NCBI GenBank assembly: GCA_031257095.1
Contig: JAIRPI010000011.1
Span: forward strand, 1 to 64,000
Reading direction: 5' to 3'
Length of the DNA stretch: 64,000 nucleotides
From: Mycoplasmataceae bacterium
Lineage (GTDB): Bacteria > Bacillota_I > Bacilli_A > Mycoplasmatales > Mycoplasmoidaceae
The translations under genes were made by a program, and so were the position numbers. Positions 25,517 through 34,943 of the stretch are shown here, piece after piece; positions within the stretch are counted from its first letter, which is position 1; the number at the start of each line of letters is the position of its first letter. A model generated the notes under the pieces. It saw only the letters and a list, made by a program, of their open reading frames with translations, had not been told where the DNA came from and did not search any database.

Positions 25517-28500
25517 GTGACCGACATCAACCTGCAAAGACCAACTTTTGATACTCGTAACATAAAGAAGTATTCATACTTGTGAACATTTATTGGTATT
25601 TTCGCCGTTTTTGTTTCATTAGTTATATCAACGCTTATATTGTTACCTCCATTTGACACAAAAGGGAATGGGGTTTTCCAAATTTTAGGATTATGAACTT
25701 CTTCAGATAATGTTCCAACATTATCACTATTCTTTTATATTGCGATTGGGTGTTTATTGGTTTTATTGCTTTTTGTTATCATTACGACAGCGATCGACCA
25801 ACGTGTCTATCGATTTCGATTTTCAGCACCATTTATTCGGACTGGATTTTTAAATATTTTTTATGGTTTAATATTTATTATCATTGGTTTAATTTCACAA
25901 CCAACAACAGCTAATGAACATGTTAATAATTTAATATGAAGTTATTACAACAATGCTCATCATGTCACTGTTGCTGGAATAATTATTGGTTCAATTGATA
26001 TTCTTTTTCTTGCTTACTTTATATTTGAAATCGTTGTGGGAATCGTTCACGAAAAAAGATGTATTCGTCGTTATGAGAAAATTAAACACTTGGCTAATAA
26101 ATCAATTGCTTTAGTTGTAAGCACATACATTGATGGTATTAGTTTATTTTATCGACGCGTTTTTGGTGTGTTCAAAAACGCTTACTATAAAAATGGGTTT
26201 AAACAAAAGCTAGTCAAATGAAGAATAATTAATCGTTATATTGTATTTAATTTCTTTTTTTCATTCTTTTTCACCTTTTGTCTAATTTATCTAATAGTTT
26301 TTTTATGTTGTTTTGATAAATTCAATCCATTAATCATGAATAAGTGGTTTATTCCTACTATGTTGTTTCTTATTTTTTTATTGTCATGAGTAATTTTTGT
26401 TTTTCTTAACACCTCCCACACATTAAGAAAACTAAGAAATATCAACAAAAACATTTATTACAAGATTCATCGCTTTTATGTTGCTGGTATTTTTATACCA
26501 TGAGTGGGAATGATTTATGAATGTATTTATCGTCGTAATGTAAATGCCGAATTAAAACAAACAGTTATTATTAAGAAGAACAAAAATCTTCCAATGCACA
26601 TCACGTTTAATGTTGTCAAAATATTAACATCTATTATCACATGTATTGTTATTATTCCCCTATCATTTATCGGTGCAACGCTAATGGACAAATATAACCC
26701 AACACCAAACCAAACGCTACCATTAACAACAACAAATATTGATTCACCACACTATGAAGCGAATAAACCATTTTTGAACGGATTTAAATTAGATAATTCG
26801 CCTCATAGCGCTTTAACTTACAATGTTGGTTTTGGTGCATACAATCACGACATGCATTTTTTTAATGACCAAGCTGGCCATTTTTTAAATGGACAAGCAT
26901 GGGCTGAATCGTCGAATGCCGTTCAACAATCGATGAATGGTATTGCAAGAACTTTAGGTGCATATCATGATACCAATTGAAACGGACAATATCATAAATT
27001 TAACTGAAGTTCATTAGAAAATGAAGCTCTTAACCTTCGCGGGGTAAGAACTGTTTGGCAAACATTATTTAATGATGACAAAATAAATGATGGCCTTAAT
27101 TATGGTAATTGATCTCGTGATGAAAATATTTATTCTCCAATAAAGGGTTCATTAAATGTTTTTGATGATGAATCTTATCAAAGTCAGTACAGTGTTGTTA
27201 ACCCTGATACAATATTAGGGACGCATAACGGATTATTTGATTTCATTAGTATGGAAGAGTTAGACCGCAACTCTACTCGTTCTTATTATGTTGATGAATA
27301 CAAAAGCATTCTCGATTCAAGCATCGTTGCTTTTGAAAATAATGAATGTAATGAATTTAACGAGGTTAAAGATTATTATTCAGGAACTTATGCCTACAAT
27401 TACATTTTACCATGAGTTCCAGTTCCATTAAATCAAATGCAGGGGCAAGTGGTTGGTGGATTAAGTACACTAATGCGTTATCCTAGTACAGCGAAGCGTT
27501 ATGCATTGACTAGTATTCCTGGTATTATGGGATTATTTCAACTAAGACGATGTTTAATTATTAATCAAATACCTATTGTTGATGAAAATGGCAAACAAGA
27601 ATATTATCATTCAAATGGCACTTATTCTTCAAGTGATAAATCTGGCATTCCAGTTCATTTTACTTATATTTCTGGTCACCTTGATGCTTACGATAATGGC
27701 GGAGCAATTCGTCGTTTACAATTAAAAGCCATCAATCAAATATTCGAAGATGAATTATTTGTTCACGATGATAATGGTGGCAGACAACAACCAACTGGTA
27801 ATTTTGTTTTAATGGGCGCTGATTGAAATTTAACACTACCTTGATCAAAAGGGTATGAAGGCAATGGTGAGCTTAACGACCCAACAATTCCTCCGTTTGA
27901 TTGAGATGAATATGAAACTAAAGCCGATCCAGTTAATAGTAATGATCCAAATAGTTGACAAAATTTAAAAAGCAACAAATATGACTCATCAAAAACTTAT
28001 AAGAAAGGCGATATTATTAGTGCACCGATTTATACTGCTAATACACAACTCTCACCAAGTGGTTTAGACGTAAATGTCGTGAAAGGAATTAATCCCGACG
28101 TTGTTGATGGAAAAACAACAACTTCAGATTCTGAATATTCTGATGATTATGATTATCTTGACAACGGCATTACACTTAATCATCGAGGAACATGTTTATA
28201 CGAAGCAGTCAAAGATGTACCAGTTAACAATGGCCCAGTTGACAACAATCACAAATTCAATAATACTTACTGAAAAGTGTTTGTTCATCCAACTTATCGC
28301 GGTACATCGTTAACGAAAAGTGTTCGTGAGAATTATTTGCCAGTAACCGATCCGGCTAAGCCAATATACGCACCTTCAACACCAAAACCACAAAATCTAA
28401 ATGATTGTCGAATCGCTACATTTTTCGGCAATCATGCTACTCCATCTTCGCGAAACGCAGGAATGCGTTATTATGGTGATAATGAAAAAGTAAACCCATT

Positions 28501-28645
28501 AAGTGACTGGAACCAATACAAACACACAATTGATGGCTTTTTAGCATCTTATAACATTAATGTTAATGGTACCTTTAGTTTCGATAATAATTTTATCTAT
28601 TCTGACCATATGCCAGTTAGCATCAAGTTTAGCTTAGATTACTAA
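25517..28645 (+). CDS. Membrane protein with C-terminal endonuclease/exonuclease/phosphatase (EEP) domain
   Basis: The 1042-residue protein has eight hydrophobic helices in residues about 20-410 (for example IAIGCLLVLLLFVIITTAI, FNFFFSFFFTFCLIYLIVFL, VVKILTSIITCIVIIPLSFI), then an EEP domain. That domain shows LTYNVGFGAYN (Asn near 436), SMEELDRNSTRSYYVDEY, GLFQLRRCLIINQIPIVDEN, GHLDAYDNGG, the GDFN-like GADWNLTLP (near 769) and SDHMPVSI (His near 1031). EEP enzymes cleave nucleic acids or phosphoesters using Mg. The domain probably faces outward, given Trp- and Asn-rich extracytoplasmic-style sequence, which would suit a secreted-type nuclease for nucleotide scavenging. Many UGA-Trp codons fragment it under the standard code. 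It overlaps the next minus-strand gene by 17 bp, tail to tail. Confidence 0.82.
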
Positions 28646-29081
28646 TAATAATCTCGTCTTTTTTCTTTTTCTTAGGTAACATTAAGAAATGGCAAATAAT
28701 GATTGTTAATGGATATAACATGACAATTGCAATTAATACATAAATATTAAAATGTTTTTGCAAACAACCACCAATAATTAAAGGAACAACAACAACAACA
28801 CAAACTAATGTGTGTAAAATAATTGCTAGTGTTACAACAGATTTTTTCCCCACTTGATTTTTTATTAACGCAAAAATAAAATTATTAACTAAATGCGCTA
28901 ATAAAATAACAAGAAAATTAAATGGAATACCTAGCAAACATGCATAACCAATGTTTTTATAATTATTTCCAACTTTACAAAATATTAAAATTGCACAGAT
29001 GATAAAACATAAAGAAGATAGACATGAGCAAACGATTAATGAATGCTTAAAATATTTATTTTGTTCCGAAGATTCGATCAC
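28629..29081 (-). CDS. Four-TM small membrane protein of unknown function
   Basis: The 150-residue protein has four hydrophobic helices (LIVCSCLSSLCFIICAILIF, LLGIPFNFLVILLAHLVNNF, LHTLVCVVVVVPLIIGGCL, VLIAIVMLYPLTIIICHFLM) and a Lys-rich cytosolic end, KKKKKDE. I place the start at GTG 29081, which has GGGAG about 6 nt upstream; the frame is open to 29114 inside upp, so a longer form is possible. It overlaps the upp 3' end by 26 bp and is surely co-transcribed. Size, topology and the position after upp recall AtpI-type proteins, but no sequence match is claimed and no ATP synthase genes follow. Confidence 0.55.
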   Translation of the reverse strand: MIESSEQNKYFKHSLIVCSCLSSLCFIICAILIFCKVGNNYKNIGYACLLGIPFNFLVILLAHLVNNFIFALIKNQVGKKSVVTLAIILHTLVCVVVVVPLIIGGCLQKHFNIYVLIAIVMLYPLTIIICHFLMLPKKKKKDEIIISNLS

Positions 29082-29706
29082 CGGCGTCTCCCAATCCTGG
29101 AACGATATAACCATTCTTATTTAATTGTTTATCAATCGCACAAGTGAAAATGTGTATTGTTGGATGTTGTTTATTAACAGTGGCTATTCCTTCTTTTACA
29201 GCTAGTAATGTCACTAAAACAATAGATTTAGGTTTGTATTTTTTAATGATTTCTATTGCATTAGCTGAAGAAAAACCTGTTGCTAGCATTGGATCAATTA
29301 ATAAAACATGACTTCCAGCAATTGAATTTGGCATTTTACAATAATACTCAACTGGGCGTAATGTTTTTTCATCCCGATACAAACCAATAAAACCAACAGG
29401 AGCTGATGGAATAATATTTTTAAAGCCATCTAGCATTCCTAACCCCGCTCTTAAAATTGGTACCAGCACAATTTTATCTTTCAATTTATAACCCGTTGTT
29501 GGTCCCATTGGTGTTTCAATGTTAAATGGCATAGTTTCAATATGCTTAGTTACCTCATAAGCCATTAATTGACTTAGTTCTAGCAAGTTGGCTTTAAAAT
29601 CACGTGAATCAGTATGTTTATTACGCATTCGTGATAATTTAACCCGGATGATAGGGTGATCAATTAAATGAACATTTTTAAAGCACGACTTGTTTCGCAT
29701 TGTCAA
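29056..29706 (-). CDS. upp: Uracil phosphoribosyltransferase
   Basis: Upp salvages uracil to UMP with PRPP, a key step in organisms without pyrimidine synthesis. The 216-residue protein shows VPILRAGLGMLDGF, the PRPP loop LLIDPMLATGFSSANAIE, and the C-terminal uracil-binding YIVPGLGDAGDRIFGTK. Two starts are possible: ATG at 29700, or TTG at 29706 with GGAG (29720-29717) 10 nt upstream. The TTG start gives better SD spacing. Read with UGA as Trp, the upstream purE extends into this gene, so translation is probably coupled. Confidence 0.93.
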   Translation of the reverse strand: MTMRNKSCFKNVHLIDHPIIRVKLSRMRNKHTDSRDFKANLLELSQLMAYEVTKHIETMPFNIETPMGPTTGYKLKDKIVLVPILRAGLGMLDGFKNIIPSAPVGFIGLYRDEKTLRPVEYYCKMPNSIAGSHVLLIDPMLATGFSSANAIEIIKKYKPKSIVLVTLLAVKEGIATVNKQHPTIHIFTCAIDKQLNKNGYIVPGLGDAGDRIFGTK

Positions 29707-30157
29707 ATAAAAATTTCTCCTTCATATTCTTACGTCACTCAATTAGTTTCGTATTAAGTTTAGGATATTTTAAAGCAAGAATATGGACTGCTAGCAAACC
29801 GGCGTTATAACTATTGTCAATACCAACTGTCGCAACCGGAATTGCTTTTGGCATTTGTACAATTGATAATAAAGAATCAATGCCACCAATAGAACCATTT
29901 AATGGTACACCAATAACTGGTAAAGTTGTTTGACTAGCAATAACACCAGGCAAGTGGGCTGCTAACCCAGCCCCAGCAATAATGATTTCACACCCTTTGT
30001 TTTGAATATTACGTAAAGTAATAGCTAATTTTTCTGGCACACGGTGGGCAGATAAAATGTAAGATTCATACTCAATCCCGAACTCTTTTAATACACCAGC
30101 GGCGGGTCGCATTTTTTCTGTATCTGATTTACTACCAAAGAAAATAGCTACTTTCAT
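29678..30157 (-). CDS. purE: Phosphoribosylaminoimidazole carboxylase catalytic subunit PurE (orphan)
   Basis: PurE acts on N5-CAIR/AIR in purine synthesis. The 159-residue protein is clear: KVAIFFGSKSDTEKM, YILSAHRVPEKL, IIIAGAGLAAHLPGVIAS, VIGVPLNGSIGGIDSLLSI and QMPKAIPVATVGID. Start ATG 30157 lies 6 nt after a TATAAT, so the message is likely leaderless. The codon at 29737-29735 is UGA; read as Trp it adds a 22-residue tail and puts the stop at 29680-29678 inside upp, matching the usual PurE length. No other purine-synthesis gene is in the window, and such genes are usually absent from Mollicutes, so the role is unclear. Confidence 0.9.
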
Positions 30158-30163
30158 AATGTT

Positions 30164-30173
30164 ATTATATAAT
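30164..30173. promoter_or_regulatory. Overlapping divergent -10 boxes for purE and rpsO
   Basis: The palindrome ATTATATAAT contains a minus-strand TATAAT (30169-30164; 6 nt before the purE ATG) and a plus-strand TATAAT (30168-30173) that would start an rpsO message with a leader of about 53 nt. The two boxes share two bases, so use of one should exclude the other. Confidence 0.55.
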
Positions 30174-30180
30174 AACCACA

Positions 30181-30232
30181 CGTTTTCGATATTTTGGTTT
30201 TGGCTGGGATATCGTGAAGCTAAAACAAGCAT
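30181..30232 (+). promoter_or_regulatory. rpsO 5' leader
   Basis: This is the longest predicted leader in the window (about 53 nt), with no classic SD before ATG 30233. S15 autoregulates through structured leaders in other bacteria. No specific fold is proven here. Confidence 0.3.
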
Positions 30233-30502
30233 ATGGCTATCAATAAACAAGAAAAAGAAAGAATCATTAAAGAATTTGGTGGTAAAGAATTAAACACCGG
30301 TGCAGTTGAGGTACAAGTAGCAATTTTAACTGCTGACATTAATTCAATTACTAACCATGTTGAAAAAAACAAAAAAGATCATTCATCTAAACGCGGTCTA
30401 TATCAAAAGGTTAGTCGTCGTCGTAAATTACTAAAATATTTAGAAAGAACAGATATTGAAAGATATCGTGCTCTAATTGCTAAATTAGAAATTAGAAAGT
30501 AA
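30233..30502 (+). CDS. rpsO: 30S ribosomal protein S15
   Basis: S15 is an early 16S rRNA-binding protein. The 89-residue sequence has standard blocks: NKQEKERIIKEFGGKELNTG, VEVQVAILTADINSITNHV, the DHSSKRGLYQKVSRRRKLL RNA-binding region and LERTDIERYRALIAKL. The length is exactly that of the family. It is a single-gene unit between a divergent purE promoter and a hairpin. Confidence 0.96.
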   Translation: MAINKQEKERIIKEFGGKELNTGAVEVQVAILTADINSITNHVEKNKKDHSSKRGLYQKVSRRRKLLKYLERTDIERYRALIAKLEIRK

Positions 30503-30513
30503 TTTTTAGTAGT

Positions 30514-30538
30514 TTATCTAGTGTCTGTCACTAAATAA
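30514..30538. terminator. Hairpin after rpsO
   Basis: TTATcTAGTG (30514-30523) pairs with CACTAaATAA (30529-30538) around a TCTGT loop: nine pairs with one mismatch. It sits between rpsO and the convergent small-family gene. No long T tract follows on either strand, so it may be a transcript-end stabiliser rather than a classic terminator. Confidence 0.4.
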
Positions 30539-30550
30539 CATATAAATTAA

Positions 30551-30856
30551 TTATTTTAAGTTATTTCTTTTAAACACATTCAATACTTGTTTATTAAATT
30601 TAACTTGCTGTGCGTTAAATTCAGTTTGTTGTTTAATAAAGTCACCAACATATTTATTAAACTCTTCTTGTCTTGCTCAACGAACGTCATTCTCCGCCCA
30701 CCTTGCATCATTCTCTTTTTTGAAAGCTTCTGCTCAATCTCTAAATCATTTTGGCGCCACATTGACTCCTTTATTAATTATAACACATTCAAAAATAGCA
30801 CCTATTAGTCTTGAATAAGTAGCTTTTGTTATTTTATACTCTTTATTATTTTTCAT
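30551..30856 (-). CDS. Small coiled-coil repeat-family protein, copy A (N2-C1 type)
   Basis: Not recognised as a known family. The 101-residue frame starts MKNNKEYKITKATYSRLIGA (N2 module), passes the junction IINKGVNVAPKWFRDW, and ends with a C1 coiled-coil module rich in EEFNKYVGDFIKQQTEFN and closing VFKRNNLK. Three UGA codons are Trp. An internal SD (AAAGGAG) precedes an in-frame GTG at 30760, which would give a 69-residue short form beginning at VAPKWF. A conserved leader lies upstream. Related copies are found at 37.3-37.9 kb and 62.0-62.6 kb. Confidence 0.65.
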
Positions 30857-30920
30857 TTTCTCTTTTATTCCTACACATATATTTACAAGAATTTCACCCA
30901 TTTTTCTCAAAGATTTTTAA
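30857..30920 (-). repeat. Conserved 5' leader of the small repeat family (copy A)
   Basis: The minus strand reads AATTTTAAAAATCTTTGAGA followed by AAAATGGGTGAAATTCTTGT and AAATATATGTGTAGG. It is nearly identical to the leaders of copies B, C and D. It may hold the promoter (TTGAGA then an A/T-rich -10). Confidence 0.6.
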
Positions 30921-30967
30921 AATTTCTACAAAAAAAGCAACTTTCTAATAGAAACTTTACGATAACA

Positions 30968-30973
30968 TATAAT
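30968..30973 (+). promoter_or_regulatory. -10 box of leaderless cysS-rlmB-nadD operon
   Basis: TATAAT ends 6 nt before ATG 30980, with no SD. Transcription should begin at the start codon. Confidence 0.55.
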
Positions 30974-30979
30974 AAATAA

Positions 30980-32302
30980 ATGAAGATTTATGATTCATTA
31001 ACTAACAAGAATATTGAGCTTGTTACTAATAAAATCACGATATACAATTGCGGGCCAACCGTTTATAACGATGTGCATATTGGAAATATTCGCCCTGTTA
31101 TAACTTTTGATGTCTTGCACCGCTTATTACTAGCGTATGGTTTTAATGTGCAAATGATCCATAATATCACCGATATTGACGATAAAATTATAAATCGCAG
31201 TCAGGAATTAAATATTAGTGAGTCTGAAGTGTCTAATATTTATCACAAAAATTATTTAGAAATTCTTAAAACTTTTCGCATACCTTATTCAAACTACGTC
31301 ATGCCAAAGGTTTCTGATAACATTGATGGAATTATTGAATATATTCAAAAATTAATTAATGTTAACGCTGCATACACCACTCCTACTGGCGATGTATATT
31401 TTGATGTTAATAAAATAAAAAATTATGGTTGTTTAAGTCATCAAAATATCGATGAATTAAAAATAAATACTAGATCGACAATCGCTAACGACAAAAAGTC
31501 GCCGCTAGATTTTGTATTGTGGAAAACAACCAACAATGGATTGAAATGATATTCACCATGATCAACTGGCCGACCAGGTTGACACACCGAATGTGCATAT
31601 TTTATTAATAAATATTGTGTTGACCATGTAACGATTCATGGCGGTGGCATTGATTTAAAATTTCCGCACCACGAAAATGAAAATGCACAAAACAACGCTT
31701 TATTTAATCGTAATATTGCCGATATTTGGATGCATGTTGGTCACATAAACGTTAACAATGAGAAAATGGCTAAGTCGGCTAATAATTTTATTTTAGTAAA
31801 AGATATTCTTAAAACTTTTGCCCCAAACATTATTCGTTGGTTTATGTTTTCAACAAAGTACCAAAATCCCTTAAATTATTCATTAGAAATTTTGCAACAA
31901 ACAAAAAAAGATTTTATTAAGTTTGTCAAAAATATTAATTTAGTTTGTATTGAAGCACACACAAAGAACCATCCAGTTAAATTTAACCTAGAAGCTAAAG
32001 CTATTCCAGATTTCTTATTAGCCTTACAAGATGATTTGGATTTTCCTAATGCCATTGCTGCTATTCATAAACAAGCTAAACAATTAATGGGTTTATTGAA
32101 AGCTAAAAAATATGATGAACTTCAACAATCAATGAATAGTATTTATAAGAGCTTATTTATTATTGGGATTGAAATTTATCATCCGATGGAACAACCAGCT
32201 ATTTCCTCATTAATTATTGAATGAAAATCAGCCATCGATCGTAAAGACTATGTGCTAGCTGACAAGTATCGCTCGCAACTTGAAAAAAAAGGGATTATCT
32301 AA
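30980..32302 (+). CDS. cysS: Cysteinyl-tRNA synthetase
   Basis: This class I synthetase charges tRNA-Cys. The 440-residue protein has YNCGPTVYNDVHIGNIRPV (zinc Cys plus HIGH-like motif), GWHTECAYFINKY (second zinc Cys), FPHHENENAQ (zinc His) and the KMSKS-like EKMAKSANNF. Four UGA codons are read as Trp, including two in KWYSPWSTGRPGWHTECA. The length is typical of minimal bacterial CysRS. Its stop shares bases with the rlmB start (TAATG), giving a cysS-rlmB-nadD operon like the Firmicutes cysS-rlmB arrangement. Confidence 0.95.
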
Positions 32303-33015
32303 TGAGTAATTTATTATTTGGTAAGAAAGCATTATTAGAAAACATTAATTCAATTAATAAAGTTCATATTTTGAAAATCGAGCAAAAGACAATTAGTCTT
32401 TTAAAAGCCCATGACATTCCATTTATTATTGAAAAGCAAAGTTACTTTGCTAAATTTAATAAAAATTTAAACCATCAAAACATTGTGTGTGAATTAAAGC
32501 AAACAAAAACTATAACACTAGATGAATTATTAGAATCAACAAAACAGAAATCAATTATTCTTGTGCTTGATAGTTTGCAAGACCCGCAAAATTTTGGGGC
32601 AATTATTCGTAGTGCCGAAGCATTAGGAGTTGATGCAATTATTTACAAAAAAGATGGTCAAGTACAAATAAACGATTTTGTTATTAAAAGTAGTACCGGA
32701 GCCATTAACCACATACCACTAATACGTGTCACTAATTTAGTTGAAACTATCAAACAATTAAAACAACATAATTATTGAGTCTACTGCTCTACATTAAACG
32801 ATAAGTCTAAAAATTTTAACCATGTAAACTTTGATGATAAAGTTGTTTTAATTGTTGGCAACGAACAAAAAGGGGTATCTCCATTAGTTGCGTCTATTGC
32901 TGATTTTCAAATTAAAATACCAATGTATGGTTCCACTCAATCATTAAATGTTTCTGTTGCTACTGGGATATTGTTAAATCATATCGCTCAAAAACATAAA
33001 GGAGAGAAGTGGTAA
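32302..33015 (+). CDS. rlmB: 23S rRNA / tRNA 2'-O-ribose methyltransferase, TrmH (SpoU) family
   Basis: The 237-residue protein has a short N-terminal substrate-binding domain (GKKALLENINSINKVHILK) and a SPOUT knot domain with VLDSLQDPQNFGAIIRSAEA, the motif IVGNEQKGVSPLV and IPMYGSTQSLNVSVATGILL. RlmB methylates G2251 of 23S rRNA in E. coli; the exact target here is not provable by sequence, but the position after cysS supports the RlmB/YacO assignment. One UGA is Trp. It overlaps nadD by 7 bp, and its 3' GGAG (33001-33004) serves as the nadD SD. Confidence 0.88.
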
Positions 33016-34130
33016 TTGTTATTTTTGGTGGTAGTTTTGATCCACCACATAATGGTCATTTAGCACTATATAAATGCGTTAAACAACATATTAAATTTAA
33101 TAAATTTATTGTTGTTCCAACGTGTTGCTCTCCATTTAAAAAAAATACACAAATAAATTCTTTTCCTGAATCACGTTTAACAATGACTAAATTATTATTT
33201 GACAAATATCAGGATATTATTGTCGATGATTTTGAAATTAAGAAAACAAAAATTGTCAATGAGAAAATTAATAGTTCTGTTGTTTTTTCAATTCAAACAA
33301 TTAACTATTTAATAAATAAATACCCAAAAGCGAAAATGTATTTTGCCATTGGTTATGACCAATATCTAGATTTTCCAAGATGAAAATCGTGACGGCAAAT
33401 ACTAACAAAAACACAATTGTTAGTTGTTTCGCGTTATAACAAAATTAAACAATTAAACCCACTAAAAGATTGGAAATTATTTGATGTTAAGAATGATGAT
33501 AAGATTATTAACAACATTAAACTTTTACATATGCCACTTATTAATTGCTCTAGCACCAAGCTACGCGATTATTTTGACCCAAAATACATACCTAAATCTG
33601 TTTTAATGTTTATGCAACAATCTGCACCATATATGCCTTATATTAGAGAAGTTAATAAAATTTCTAATAAACGCTACGACCACACACAACGAGTTATTAA
33701 AATGGCAAATTACTTATTAAAACGTAATTACTCATCTGTTGTTAGGCAACAACTTAATCTTGCTGCAATATATCACGATATATGTAAAGAATGAAGTGAC
33801 AATGATATTAAATCATTTGTTGGCAAATATGATAAGAAAAAATTTCCATCAATTCATTGTTTACATGGGTTAGCTGCAAGTAAATGATTAAAACAACACA
33901 ACTATGTTAATGATCCGGCAGTTCTTAATGCCATTACTAATCATGTTGTTCCACCAGAAAAACCTGACTTTTTAACAATGATTTTATATTTAGCTGATAA
34001 GTTAGAAGAAAAACGGACAAAAAAAGACCTTCCTGAAAATAGAAAAAAGCTAGTAAATGAAGCGTTAATAAACTACCAAAGAGTTTTTGATAAAATTTTA
34101 CTTTTTAATAAGCGACTTTTTAGACACTAA
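33009..34130 (+). CDS. nadD: Nicotinate-nucleotide adenylyltransferase fused to a YqeK-type HD domain
   Basis: The 373-residue protein joins two enzymes. Residues 1 to about 200 are NadD, which makes deamido-NAD from nicotinate mononucleotide and ATP: FGGSFDPPHNGHL nucleotide-binding motif and NCSSTKLRDYF. Residues about 215-373 are a YqeK-like HD phosphohydrolase: YDHTQRVIKMANYLL, LAAIYHDICKEW, SIHCLHGLAAS; in Firmicutes YqeK hydrolyses Ap4A. The genes are adjacent in Bacillus and the fusion is known from other mycoplasmas. Start GTG 33009 has GGAG five bases upstream. Several UGA-Trp codons are present. Confidence 0.93.
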
Positions 34131-34141
34131 TTTTCATTTTA

Positions 34142-34147
34142 TATAAT
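34142..34147 (+). promoter_or_regulatory. -10 box for the phosphatase-kinase pair
   Basis: TATAAT lies 10 nt before ATG 34158, giving a leader of at most 3-4 nt. Confidence 0.45.
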
Positions 34148-34157
34148 CTTATTATTA

Positions 34158-34943
34158 ATGTCTAACAAACAAACATGTATTAATTTTTCCTATCATACTG
34201 CTAAAGGATTACGCGATATTAATGAAGATGCTTATTGACAAGGCATTAATAAGTCTAACCAAATTCTTTGTGTTTTATGCGACGGAATAGGTTCACAAGA
34301 TGATAGCCAAATTGCTTCGCAAATAACCGTTAAAGAATTTCAAGATTATTTTTCAAAAAGAAGAAAAATATACAATTGTAAGAAAATGTTCCATATTTGT
34401 TTAGAACGTGCTTATAAGAAAATTACCAATTGTTCTAATAAAGATTTAAACGGTAAGAAAATAGGGACAACATTAGTTGTATTGTTCATTAACAATGACC
34501 AAGCAACTTGTTTTAATCTTGGTGATTCACGTCTCTATCATTTTTCATTACAACAAAATAAATGAGACCAGATCACAAAAGACCATAATCTATACAATCA
34601 TATTATGGAATCGGTAGAAGCTGACCCATCATTAGATAAGAATCTATTAATTGAAAAATACAAAAATCAATTGCATGCTTTAACACGATGTTTAGAAAGC
34701 AACGCGCTTGTTCATAAAAAATATGATACTTTTTCATTTGCTTTTGAAGTTGGTGATGTATGTTTTTTAGCAAGCGATGGCGTTTATCACTTTATCAATT
34801 TAAACGACATTAATAAGATAATTAGCGATCAACGTAATTCTTTTGAAAAAGTTGCGCAAAAATTAGTTGACAAAGCCCTTCAAAACAAAAGCAACGATAA
34901 TCTCACGTGCATTATTGTTGAAAAAACTAATGCCTGCCAATAA
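34158..34943 (+). CDS. PP2C-family Ser/Thr protein phosphatase
   Basis: The 261-residue protein removes phosphates from Ser/Thr and is the usual partner of the kinase encoded next. PPM motifs are in order: GLRDINEDAYW (metal Asp), LCVLCDGIGSQDDS, IGTTLVVLFI, CFNLGDSRLYHF, FLASDGVYHFI and SNDNLTCIIV. Two UGA codons in the first half are Trp. It overlaps the kinase gene by 14 bp, giving the prpC-prkC arrangement of Firmicutes. Confidence 0.92.

Noticed and set aside
28101-28313. Overlapping ORF within the EEP gene
   Set aside because: Out of frame with the 3.1 kb EEP frame that is open throughout with UGA as Trp and carries the catalytic motifs.
33009-34130. nadD-yqeK fusion as a novelty
   Set aside because: The same fusion is already known in other mycoplasmas, so it is annotated but not listed as a finding.
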